The notes under the pieces were generated by a model, which made no database searches, had not been told where the DNA came from, and saw only the letters and a program-made list of their open reading frames with translations. Source: Candidatus Tumulicola scandinaviensis (GTDB lineage Bacteria; Vulcanimicrobiota; Vulcanimicrobiia; Vulcanimicrobiales; Vulcanimicrobiaceae). Taken from it: DNA of 64,000 nucleotides. Within the stretch, counting starts at the first letter, position 1. The number at the start of each line of letters is the position of its first letter. Shown in pieces: positions 18,401 to 25,808 of the stretch. Where the stretch lies: assembly GCA_003140835.1 (NCBI GenBank), contig PLLA01000097.1:1-64000 (forward strand), read 5' to 3'. A program made the translations under genes and the position numbers.

Positions 18401-18520
18401 ATGATGGCCGATGGTACCCGGCGTAAACAAAAGGCCGGCCAGCGCGGCGATCGCAACGACGGCATAGATGGCCACGGCGACGTTCCAACGCGAAAGTCGA
18501 GAGGTGATCGCCGCGAACAT
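15443..18520 (-). CDS. Very large multi-membrane protein, GT-C/AftD-like glycosyltransferase candidate
   Basis: 1025 residues. The N-terminal half (about 1-500) has some 11-13 membrane helices with an early extracytoplasmic loop WDWLIPSDPAELRR, where acidic residues would be catalytic in GT-C enzymes. The central half is a long extracytoplasmic region rich in beta structure, with PYLTVAGNRWDKFYFGGD and other jelly-roll-like segments, consistent with carbohydrate binding. One terminal helix is at about 985-1010. The layout resembles AftD/YfhO-type polyprenyl-sugar-dependent transferases; this is inference from topology. ATG at 18520 is preferred over the upstream in-frame start, which would add 42 basic residues. 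It overlaps the GT2 gene downstream. Confidence 0.75.
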   Translation of the reverse strand: MFAAITSRLSRWNVAVAIYAVVAIAALAGLLFTPGTIGHHWDWLIPSDPAELRRFAAIEGSSWQDYDFGSYVTYRYATVLTSLLFGLPGYAGLGGGFVTKALVLLSVFGSGLAMRYLLLSLVRDDPDDRDGVVATFGGLLYALAPYAYNQIVAGDQSALIADALSPLAIGFAVRAVSARERVWLAYALGSSLLLGIIVASVQVFLFTGVVMWAVCLAIQWSRVTLTRLAVLTSVAFALCAFWVLPALLAGGAVRTVVQTSPIDTAIATFGQFSNPLLTLTMLAFPGDFYLHALGNGAPWFFAAYGALLVLCGVALVKNRSRLLVVLAAIFAFTAIVPLGGNAFVGPFIIAIFRLLLPYSLFLRTPQHLMFIMALVIPMMVYVSARAIPRRYHAVALAAAAVVVLAYGQGFFVHSGFFGLIGPFRETTGERATVALAEGTGNDGFRTMFVPNGASFYFHPAIFDYYFEGSDEPQIRFLPGMTMGAGQKWTPYDKTQQLVKALDEFVPDGADVQTQAMLLRMAGVRHLVVHRIGVPSAGIRLAGQNDRAYLDDALRRTGLATLERSFDDRSIWSFNGPVSRAYAPNCIFGVPPHADPYDVLALAPAAASCPSPAAIATDVPSARSEFIITPETFRTAPAPGIAIGLPETNVEVEPADGGRGFYAVVPPRTQDVEIFKTPPIPANATGISLRMHSSAPRRVYVQLYSPDARNFLQATVDFSGPVQDVVLNFQDFGSVGNPAVRSLRFLRLASTNTGTSDVRMYVGSFRWLDKRGYTSVPPYLTVAGNRWDKFYFGGDRPHVLFRPVAGRTPVYATAFVGRDGVYGVVAHVQDVNRNLSLRASIDGRAGRCSATGSRADQTERLVRLLSLPLHRGPHTLALQYCNSAATDNGDVGVQSIVLASARFQPPAFRTSGSVRLLDERPGTMRLRAGGNYLVLTDSFDDRWIASQAGVTLQHVVANGYANAWRIPNPDAGDVILQFWPQRSFEFGIAVSLGLAAICLVTIALTVMEKHEATDKRGTNMERVKQA

Positions 18521-18582
18521 CCGCCCGCTCGTTGGCCACTTCCGAAGGCCTTCCCTCCCTCTCCTACAATACAGCACATTCC

Positions 18583-19125
18583 ATGACGATCGTTTTGTGT
18601 CGACACGGAGCGACCGACGGAAACGTCGCAGGCGGATTTCTTTCATGCGCCGACCCGCCGCTCAACGCCATCGGACGCGAGCAAAGCGAGCGCGCGCACG
18701 CCGCGTTGCGTGGGCTCGCATTCGACGCGGGATTTTCAAGTCCGATGCGCCGATGCGTCGAGACGCTCGCGATCGTTGCGCCGCAAACGCCGCATCGTTT
18801 TGACGAAGCTCTGCGCGAAGTCGACTTCGGAGCGTGGGAGGGCCGCACGATCGAGTGGCTCGAAGCGAACGACGCGGCCGGCGTCGCGCGGCGACGGCGC
18901 GATCCGGTGACGTTCCGGCCGGCCGGCGGCGAAAGTTTCTACGACGCATCGCATCGCTTGCGTCCGTTCGCCGATCGCGTGCGGGAGCTCACCGGCAAAA
19001 GCATACTCATCGTGGGACATCGCGGATCGCTCGGCGTCCTCGAACGCCTTTTGCGCGGTCTGCCGCTCGAATCGCGCGACGTCGAACCGCTCGAGCCCGG
19101 CGAGTTTCGTTTAGTGGAAATCTAA
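18583..19125 (+). CDS. Histidine phosphatase (phosphoglycerate-mutase-like superfamily)
   Basis: Cytosolic phosphatase of the His-phosphatase branch 1, 180 residues. It has IVLCRHGATDGN with the phospho-accepting His, SPMRRCVETL, REVDFGAWEGRT and the second catalytic His in LIVGHRGSLG. The substrate may be a sugar phosphate or cobalamin precursor (CobC/GpmB-like). ATG at 18583 places RHG at residues 7-9, as usual. It is divergent from the giant membrane protein and its stop overlaps the convergent ATP-grasp gene by four bases. Confidence 0.88.
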   Translation: MTIVLCRHGATDGNVAGGFLSCADPPLNAIGREQSERAHAALRGLAFDAGFSSPMRRCVETLAIVAPQTPHRFDEALREVDFGAWEGRTIEWLEANDAAGVARRRRDPVTFRPAGGESFYDASHRLRPFADRVRELTGKSILIVGHRGSLGVLERLLRGLPLESRDVEPLEPGEFRLVEI

Positions 19126-20111
19126 AGGTGCGACATGGCGGTTCCGAGATAGCGCTCGCCTTCGGGCGATTCGAACGCTTCGCTCCAGTAGCGCATCATG
19201 GTAACGCCGGCGCGATGCCGTCCACGCAAATCTGGAAGCGGTTTACCTTCGAACTGATCCAGCAGTAAGCTCGCAAAGTTGATTCCGGCGGCGGTCGTCA
19301 GTGCGAGTGTCCCCGAGAATCGCGGATTCATCTCGATGATCGAGAAGCTGCCGTCCTCGCGCAGCATACCTTGCACGTTTGCCGGACCCGAGATGCCGGT
19401 CTTCGCGACGACCTCGCTGGCGATCGTCTCGATGCCCGGATGATGGTAGGTGCGGCCTTTCACCGAAACGCCGGCTTTGATAGCGATCCGCTCGCGTGGA
19501 ACCGCCGCCACGACGCGCCCGGGTTCGGCGGCGAAGCAATCGACGGTGAACTCCGTACCGTCGACCGCTTCTTGGACGATCAGTTCGGAACGGCCAAGCG
19601 CCGCCTCGTGCAGCGTTTCGGCGCTTTCGAAGCGCTGCGTGCCCACGGATCCCGAGCCGCGCCGCGGTTTCAGATAGGCCGGAAATCGCAGGTTCTCGAG
19701 GCCGGCATCGTACGCCACCGTCTTCGGCGTTGCGATGCCGAGACGGTCGAGGAACTGCGCGAACGCAAGTTTGTCGCCGGTATTGAGCACGATCTCGCGC
19801 GGCGGGACGGCGACGCCGCAGCCGAGCGCTTCGAATTGCGGGCGAGCGGCTCCGAGCGGTAAGAACTCCCGCTCGACGATGATCGGAACCAGTAACTCGA
19901 TGTGCAGACGTTCGACCGCGTCCAAACATGCGGTAACGAATGCCGGATCGCCGGCCGGCGGCACGCGCACGAATTCGTCGACGAAAAACTTCGTGGCGTT
20001 ACGCTCGTCGATGTCGACGACGGCGATAAACGAATCGCGGCCGTCTTCGCGCAACGCCTTGACGACCGACTGCGCGGTGACCGTCCCACCGGCCGTGATG
20101 AGAACTCTCAA
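19122..20111 (-). CDS. ATP-grasp ligase (carbamoyl-phosphate-synthase-like)
   Basis: 329 residues with a pre-ATP-grasp Rossmann-like domain (VLITAGGTVTAQSVVKAL) and an ATP-grasp domain: FPAYLKPRRGSGSVGT for ATP binding, LIVQEAVDGTEFTVD, and IIEMNPRFSGTLALTTAAG with the metal-binding Glu and Asn. It lacks the duplicated halves of CarB, so it is an acid-amine or acid-thiol ligase with unknown substrates. It lies 10 bases after a UDP-sugar epimerase-like gene in a glycan locus, so it may attach an amino acid or carboxylate to a sugar nucleotide (inference). Start is TTG at 20111; nothing better exists in frame after the upstream stop. Confidence 0.82.
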   Translation of the reverse strand: MRVLITAGGTVTAQSVVKALREDGRDSFIAVVDIDERNATKFFVDEFVRVPPAGDPAFVTACLDAVERLHIELLVPIIVEREFLPLGAARPQFEALGCGVAVPPREIVLNTGDKLAFAQFLDRLGIATPKTVAYDAGLENLRFPAYLKPRRGSGSVGTQRFESAETLHEAALGRSELIVQEAVDGTEFTVDCFAAEPGRVVAAVPRERIAIKAGVSVKGRTYHHPGIETIASEVVAKTGISGPANVQGMLREDGSFSIIEMNPRFSGTLALTTAAGINFASLLLDQFEGKPLPDLRGRHRAGVTMMRYWSEAFESPEGERYLGTAMSHL

Positions 20112-20121
20112 CGGCCGCTCA

Positions 20122-21123
20122 CTAGTAGTGCATTTCAGTCCAGCGGCCGGAGTGCTCGCGCAGCCAGCTCCACTCGCGCGCGATTCCGTCGCGAAGGGTC
20201 GTCGACGGCGTGACTCCGAGCAGCCGTTCGGTTTTCGCGGGCGAAAGATGCATGACCGCGAGCTCAGCGGGCAGGCGCATCCGGCCGTCGACCAATGCGG
20301 AGCGTTCCCCGGGGAGGACGTTCTCGCGGACCGGCGCCTCCCCGATCCCGGTAACTTCACAGACGAGTTGCGCGAGGTGTGCGATCGACGTCGCTACTCC
20401 CGTGCCGGCATTGAACGAGTGCGCGCCGGTCAATCCGGTTTCCAAACACGCGCGGTGCACGGCGACGACGTCGTCTACGAAGACGAAATCCCGCTCCTGA
20501 TCGCCTTCCCCGAAAACCACCGGAGGACGGCCCTCGAGCGCGCGCTTGAGAAAGATCGTCAGCACCCGGCCGTACCATTCGCGAGGTCCGTAGACGATGC
20601 CGTACCGGAGCGAAAACGCCGGAAACCCATAGTCGCTCGAGAACACTTGCGCGTATTTTTCGGCCGCCAGTTTGCTGACGCCGTAGGACCAGTTCGGATC
20701 GTGAGCGTGAACGTCTTCCTCGCTGGGGCGCGCCACCGCTTGGCCGTAGATGCACGCCGACGAGGCGTTGATCATGCGCTCGACCCCGGCTTGGCGCGCG
20801 GCTTCGAGCACGTTGAGCGTTCCGATCAAGTTCGTGCGAAGGTCGCCGATGGGATCCTCCATGCACTTGGTGATTTCGAGTTGGGCGGCTTGGTGCGAAA
20901 TGACGTCTTTGCCGCGCGCCGCCGCAACGATCGCATCGCGGTCGAGAATGTCGCCGCTGACGATCTCCACGTCGTCGATGACGGATGCGAGATTCTCGCG
21001 CGAGCCGCTCGAGAAGTTGTCGAATACCGTCACGGCGTGGCCGGCGGCGAGTAGGTCGTCGACGAGGTGCGAGCCGATAAAACCCGCTCCACCCGTGATC
21101 AACACCGATTGGGGGGACGCCAC
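20122..21123 (-). CDS. NAD-dependent epimerase/dehydratase (UDP-glucose 4-epimerase-like)
   Basis: Extended SDR enzyme, 333 residues, interconverting or dehydrating a nucleotide sugar. It carries VLITGGAGFIGSHLVDDLL at the N-terminus, SSACIYGQAV, the catalytic WSYGVSKLAAEKY, RYGIVYGPREWYGRV and DFVFVDDVVAVH. Close in style to GalE/WbpP-type epimerases; the exact sugar is unknown. GTG at 21123 is strongly supported by GGAGGAG 5-11 bases upstream. Upstream is a 225-base divergent region shared with the aminotransferase gene. Confidence 0.88.
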   Translation of the reverse strand: MASPQSVLITGGAGFIGSHLVDDLLAAGHAVTVFDNFSSGSRENLASVIDDVEIVSGDILDRDAIVAAARGKDVISHQAAQLEITKCMEDPIGDLRTNLIGTLNVLEAARQAGVERMINASSACIYGQAVARPSEEDVHAHDPNWSYGVSKLAAEKYAQVFSSDYGFPAFSLRYGIVYGPREWYGRVLTIFLKRALEGRPPVVFGEGDQERDFVFVDDVVAVHRACLETGLTGAHSFNAGTGVATSIAHLAQLVCEVTGIGEAPVRENVLPGERSALVDGRMRLPAELAVMHLSPAKTERLLGVTPSTTLRDGIAREWSWLREHSGRWTEMHY

Positions 21124-21348
21124 GTTCTCCTCCGTTTTAAAAACGCCGCCGAGCGATCGGCTCTCGGCGCGCCGGGAGCGTTCGCGCCAGACTCCGCGGG
21201 GCCTGTAAAAAGCCCGACTCGGAATCGCGCGATCTGCCGCAAATGTAGCAATGGCGATACGGCGCATGGATGGACCCGGCGGCTCCCGAAAAGGGGCGCT
21301 TACCCTCACATCCTTTATCAACGCGAGCCCTTCAGGAGTTTCCCACCC
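21124..21348. other. Divergent promoter region
   Basis: 225 bases separate the epimerase (minus) and the DegT aminotransferase (plus), so two promoters should lie here. I see Shine-Dalgarno sequences at both ends (GGAGGAG for the minus gene, CAGGAG at 21333-21338 for the plus gene) but no clear -35/-10 pair or strong dyad. Confidence 0.4.
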
Positions 21349-22461
21349 GTGAACGTTCCATTCGTCGATCTCAAAGCGCAGTACGCCGCAATCAAGCCCG
21401 AGGTTGCCACGGCAATCGACGACGTGCTGGAGCGGACGAGCTTCATCATGGGTCCACAAGTCGGCCGCTTCGAGGAAGAGTACGCGCGGTTTATCGGCAC
21501 CCGTCACTGCGTCGGCGTCGAGTCGGGCACGGCCGCCCTGAAAGTGGCACTCGAAGCGCTCGGAATCGGTGCCGGCGACGAAGTCGTGATGCCGGCAAAC
21601 ACCTACATTGCATCGGCGCTGAGCGTTTCGGCGGCGGGTGCGACACCCGTGTTCGTCGATATGGGCGACGACTACCTGATCGACGAGACCGCAATCGAGA
21701 GCGCGCTGACGCCGCGCACGAAAGCCCTGATGCCGGTACACCTCTACGGCCAGGTCGTGCCGATGCAGCCAGTCCTCGACATCGCGCGACGGCACGGATT
21801 GCGCGTCATCGAGGACGCAAGTCAAGCGCACGGAGCGATGTGGCGGGGGCAGCGCGCCGGCGCCGTCGGCGACGTGGGCTGCTTTAGCTTCTATCCCGGT
21901 AAGAATTTGGGTGCGTACGGCGATGGCGGCGCGATCGTCACGAACGACGACGCGCTTTGCGAAAGCGTCCGTCTGTTACGCGATTTCGGACAGAAGAAAA
22001 AGTACGAGCACCTCATCAAGGGCGACAACTGCCGGCTCGACTCGATTCAAGCCGCCGTTCTCAGCGTCAAGCTACGCCATATCGACGGATGGAACGAGCG
22101 CCGGCGCGAAAATGCCCGGCGTTACGATGCGCTGTTGACGGCGGCCGGCTTCCGGGTGCCCAAACGGTGGACCGACGAAGGTCACGTCTATCATCTCTAC
22201 GTCGTTGAGGTCGCCGACCGGACCGCGATTGCGGACCGCCTGGCGCAGCGCGGCGTGCACACCGGAATACACTATCCGATTCCGATCCATCTGCAGCCCG
22301 CCTACGCCGAACTCGGCCTTTCGAAAGGCCGCTATCCGAAGACCGAAGCGGCTGCCGAACGCATTCTCTCGCTTCCGATGTTTCCCGAGTTGACCTCAGA
22401 GCAGATCGAGTACGTCGTCGATGCGCTCGGCGCGGTGGCCCGCCCCCTGCAACACGCGTGA
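21349..22461 (+). CDS. DegT/DnrJ/EryC1/StrS sugar aminotransferase
   Basis: PLP-dependent transaminase that makes amino sugars on nucleotide carriers, 370 residues. It opens VPFVDLKAQYAAIKPEV, with HCVGVESGTAALKVAL for PLP phosphate binding, GDEVVMPANTYIASALS, VIEDASQAHGA with the PLP-contacting Asp, and CFSFYPGKNLGAYGDGG containing the Schiff-base Lys. GTG at 21349 has CAGGAG 10-15 bases upstream. It is coupled by GTGA overlap to a Gfo/Idh/MocA dehydrogenase, a pairing found in 3-keto then 3-amino sugar pathways such as WlbA/WlbE. Confidence 0.93.
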   Translation: MNVPFVDLKAQYAAIKPEVATAIDDVLERTSFIMGPQVGRFEEEYARFIGTRHCVGVESGTAALKVALEALGIGAGDEVVMPANTYIASALSVSAAGATPVFVDMGDDYLIDETAIESALTPRTKALMPVHLYGQVVPMQPVLDIARRHGLRVIEDASQAHGAMWRGQRAGAVGDVGCFSFYPGKNLGAYGDGGAIVTNDDALCESVRLLRDFGQKKKYEHLIKGDNCRLDSIQAAVLSVKLRHIDGWNERRRENARRYDALLTAAGFRVPKRWTDEGHVYHLYVVEVADRTAIADRLAQRGVHTGIHYPIPIHLQPAYAELGLSKGRYPKTEAAAERILSLPMFPELTSEQIEYVVDALGAVARPLQHA

Positions 22462-23474
22462 GTCAACTCAACGTCGCCGTCGTCGGGCTCGGGTACTGGG
22501 GCCCGAACTTACTACGGAATTTCGCGGCGTCGACCAGTTGGAACGTCGCCTGGATCGTCGACGTCGACGAGCGGCGCCGTAGCCGCATGCAGCACCTCTA
22601 TCCGACCTGTCGCGCGAGCGCCGATCTGCAAGAAGCCTTGGACGATCCTTCGGTGGACCTGGTCGCCATCGCGACGCCTCCGAAGCTGCACTTCGACATG
22701 ACCCAGCGCGCCATCGCCGCGGGCAAACACGTCGTGGTAGAAAAGCCGCTCGCCGAAGAAACCGCCCAGGCGCGCGCACTCGTCGAGTCGGCGGAGCGGG
22801 GCCGCGTCAAGCTCTTTACCGATCACACGTTTCTCTATGCCGGCGCCGTCGAGGCGATGCGCGAAGGTTTCGTCAAGGGCGATCTCGGCGACGTGTACTA
22901 CGCCGAATCGTCACGCGTCAACCTCGGGCTCTTCCAACAAACCAACGTCATCTGGGATTTAGCTCCCCACGACGTCTCGATCCTCAACCACATTTTCGAC
23001 GAGCTTCCCGAAGCGATCGCGTGCCATGCGATGGCCTACATTCATCCGCCGGTTGCCGACGTTGCGTTCGTGCTGATGCGATATCGCAACGGGCGCATGG
23101 CGCACATTCACTTGAGCTGGCTTTCGCCGGTAAAAGTGCGCCGCATGATGCTCTCGGCCAGCAACCGCATGGCGGTCTGGGACGACGTCGATCCCTCCGA
23201 GAAGCTCCGTATTTACGACAAGGGTGTCGTCCGAAATCCTACCAGCGAGACGCTGTCGCAGCAAATGGTGAGCTATCGTCTCGGCGACGTCCGGATTCCA
23301 ATCGTTGACAGCCGCGAGCCGCTGGCGAAACTGGTGGATGACGTCTATCGCGACATCCGCGGCGGAACGCCGGCCCGGGTTGGCGGACGCGTGGGATACG
23401 ACGTGGTCCGTTGCATCGAAGCCGCCTGCACGTCGGTCGCAAACAACGGTATCTGGGTCGGCGTCGAAGCTTAG
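22458..23474 (+). CDS. Gfo/Idh/MocA-family sugar-nucleotide dehydrogenase
   Basis: NAD(P)-dependent oxidoreductase, 338 residues. VAVVGLGYWGPNLLRNF is the Rossmann start, VDLVAIATPPKLHFDM and HVVVEKPLAEE (the EKP motif with catalytic Lys) follow, then the alpha/beta dimerisation domain. By analogy to WlbA/KijD10-type partners of DegT aminotransferases it may oxidise the sugar at C3 before transamination. GTG start overlaps the aminotransferase stop. Its own stop overlaps a convergent membrane-protein gene by four bases. Confidence 0.9.
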   Translation: MSQLNVAVVGLGYWGPNLLRNFAASTSWNVAWIVDVDERRRSRMQHLYPTCRASADLQEALDDPSVDLVAIATPPKLHFDMTQRAIAAGKHVVVEKPLAEETAQARALVESAERGRVKLFTDHTFLYAGAVEAMREGFVKGDLGDVYYAESSRVNLGLFQQTNVIWDLAPHDVSILNHIFDELPEAIACHAMAYIHPPVADVAFVLMRYRNGRMAHIHLSWLSPVKVRRMMLSASNRMAVWDDVDPSEKLRIYDKGVVRNPTSETLSQQMVSYRLGDVRIPIVDSREPLAKLVDDVYRDIRGGTPARVGGRVGYDVVRCIEAACTSVANNGIWVGVEA

Positions 23475-25795
23475 ACGGGCTCCGCCGGGGCCAGTCGCGC
23501 GTCCGCGCGGCGCGCGAGTGGTATCGCAACGCCCAGCACGGCGCACGCGGCAATGATTCCGGCAAGTTGCAACATTCCCGGAATGTAGACGAGCCGTTGC
23601 GCGGCTGCCGAGGCATCCCAGGCCATCATCCAACCGTTGGCAAGCGCCGGCGGAGTCCATCTGCCGCGGTCGATCGCACGCCATCCGGAGTCGTAGCCGC
23701 TGGCAAATACGAACACTGAACGCGGCGTGGCCGCGAACCGCCCGCAGGGACGGCCGGCAACGGCGGAGACATCGCCGTTCGCCGGCAGAAATGCGGACAC
23801 CGGTGACGCCGCCGCAGCCGCGATCGCATACCGCTTCCACGCACCGCGTGCGACCAGCGCGGCTCCCTGCAACGTGAGTTTCGCGCCGTGCGGCGACGCG
23901 CCGGCGAGCACGCACGTCGCGCCCGCCGGTACGTCGAACGTGAGCGGCCTTGCCGACAGCGTCCAGACGAACGGATATAGGCTGTCGGGCAGCCATGGCG
24001 CGTACCGCCACCCAAGCGTGCCCGCGACCCATCCAAGCCGCGGGTCGGCGCTTTCGAGCGAGGTGGGCAGCGAGAGCGTCGGATCTTCCGGAGCGATCGC
24101 GACTCGATGCGACCCGAGTTCGGAATAGAGCATCGCGTCCGCATCGGTTCGAGCGGCGTACGTCGCACCCGCACTAGCGGCAAACTCGTACATGCTCGAT
24201 AGCGGCGTTTTGCGGAGCAGCACCAGCGGCCGCGCATGCTCCAGCCAGCGGCCCAGCCGTTCGTCGCCGAGTCCTTCGAACGCCATCGGGAAACCGGTGC
24301 CGAAGTTGAGCCGGCGCTCGGACCGGATGTAGTTGCGAAAGACGAGATACCGAACGTTCATCGCCGCAAACGCATTCCAGTCGGGAGCTCCGGATCGCAA
24401 CGTCGCCAACGCATACGCGAGTTGCGGATTTTGATAGTCGTCGCTTACCGACGGATTCCCGGGCGGCCCGTAGGCGGTGAAGTCGCGGCCCTGATTGTGC
24501 CCACCGCGAGGGCCGATCGGCTCCTCTGCGGGCAGCCACAACACCCGGCCGGGGCCGCTCGACGCCGCAACGTTCATGTCGGCAAGCGCGTCGGAGACGT
24601 ACGCCGGCGGAACCAGCAGTTCGCGCAGCTCGCTGCCGGTCAGCGCCGGCGCGACGACCCAGCTCACCACTAACAGCGCCGCCAGGGAAAATGCGGCCGG
24701 CAATCGTTGCAAGCTCACTCCCAACGCCAGGGCGATGCCTGCCGCCGTCAGCACCGCGAAATAGTGGAGATCTCGAAATACCGCAAAATACGGCGCATGT
24801 TCGAAACTCCAACCGAGCAACGGGCCGAGCGGTCCGTACAACCCGGCGACGAGCACCGTGCCCACGACGACGAGGGTTAGCGCGTAGATGCCCGCGCGTC
24901 GTTGCGCGAACGCCGCGACGAGGATCGAAGCGGCGAGCAACGCGTAGAGCGCGGCGAACGACCCCGCCATCGCGTGCGACTCGTAGTAGTGCGTAAAATA
25001 CCCGAGCATGACGGGCGCCGATGCGAACGGCGAACTGTTGTTGTACTCATAGCTCAACAGCGCCGGCTGAGCAGCATACAGTGCCGGCGTCGAGCCGAAC
25101 GCTATGGGCAGGATGGCTTGGAGTTGCACCGCTATGGCGATGAAAAGTGCAGCCGACAAACGTTGCCACCAGCCGTTGGCGCGCGGCACCGCAAATGCCA
25201 CCGGAATCACCGCCAGCCACGCGATTGCCAAAAACTGAATTTGGCTTGCGGCAATACCGACAGTCACACCGAGTGCGACCGCTGCCGTCGCGCAGGGGCG
25301 TTCGATCGTGCGTCGCGCGAACACGATGGCGAACGGAAGCAGTGCGTATGCGAGCACGTACGCCAAGTGCCCCGCCGCAATTCGCGTGAATACGACGGGG
25401 CTCAACGCGTAGAAGAACGCCGCCACGACGCGCGCCGGCCACGATCGGACGCCGAAGGCAGCGAGCATTGCGACGCAACCGGCGGCGGCCAGAAACTCCA
25501 ACAGGGCAATCCAGACGGCCAGCCCCGTTGCCGCGCCAAAGACTCCGATGAGCGCGACTTCGACGGCGACGGCATACGTCTGCCACGGAAGCGCGTTGCC
25601 CTGTCCCATCGAGCGCGCATCCCACAGACCGACAAACGCCTGCAGCCATTGCCACGCCAGCGGCCGCGACAGCGGCCACGCCCAATCTTGCTGAAATGCC
25701 GGAACGGTCTGCGACGCGATCAGCGGCCAAACCGAAACGATGCAGGCCAGCGCCAGCGCGCACAGACCGGCGACGGCGACCTGCCGGTCTCGCAT
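23471..25795 (-). CDS. Large multi-membrane protein, GT-C-like
   Basis: 774 residues. About 11-12 membrane helices fill roughly residues 1-390. A loop FQQDWAWPLSRPLAW directly after the first helix supplies the acidic residue expected for GT-C glycosyltransferases. A soluble extracytoplasmic part (about 400-735) with Trp- and Gly-rich segments and a final helix near 740-760 complete the layout. It is organised like the 1025- and 875-residue proteins of the same locus, and all three may be paralogues. Acceptor and donor are unknown; a polyprenyl-phosphate sugar donor is likely. It lies 13 bases after the 875-residue gene. Confidence 0.72.
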   Translation of the reverse strand: MRDRQVAVAGLCALALACIVSVWPLIASQTVPAFQQDWAWPLSRPLAWQWLQAFVGLWDARSMGQGNALPWQTYAVAVEVALIGVFGAATGLAVWIALLEFLAAAGCVAMLAAFGVRSWPARVVAAFFYALSPVVFTRIAAGHLAYVLAYALLPFAIVFARRTIERPCATAAVALGVTVGIAASQIQFLAIAWLAVIPVAFAVPRANGWWQRLSAALFIAIAVQLQAILPIAFGSTPALYAAQPALLSYEYNNSSPFASAPVMLGYFTHYYESHAMAGSFAALYALLAASILVAAFAQRRAGIYALTLVVVGTVLVAGLYGPLGPLLGWSFEHAPYFAVFRDLHYFAVLTAAGIALALGVSLQRLPAAFSLAALLVVSWVVAPALTGSELRELLVPPAYVSDALADMNVAASSGPGRVLWLPAEEPIGPRGGHNQGRDFTAYGPPGNPSVSDDYQNPQLAYALATLRSGAPDWNAFAAMNVRYLVFRNYIRSERRLNFGTGFPMAFEGLGDERLGRWLEHARPLVLLRKTPLSSMYEFAASAGATYAARTDADAMLYSELGSHRVAIAPEDPTLSLPTSLESADPRLGWVAGTLGWRYAPWLPDSLYPFVWTLSARPLTFDVPAGATCVLAGASPHGAKLTLQGAALVARGAWKRYAIAAAAASPVSAFLPANGDVSAVAGRPCGRFAATPRSVFVFASGYDSGWRAIDRGRWTPPALANGWMMAWDASAAAQRLVYIPGMLQLAGIIAACAVLGVAIPLARRADARLAPAEPV

Positions 25796-25808
25796 AACGT
25801 ACCCTCCC

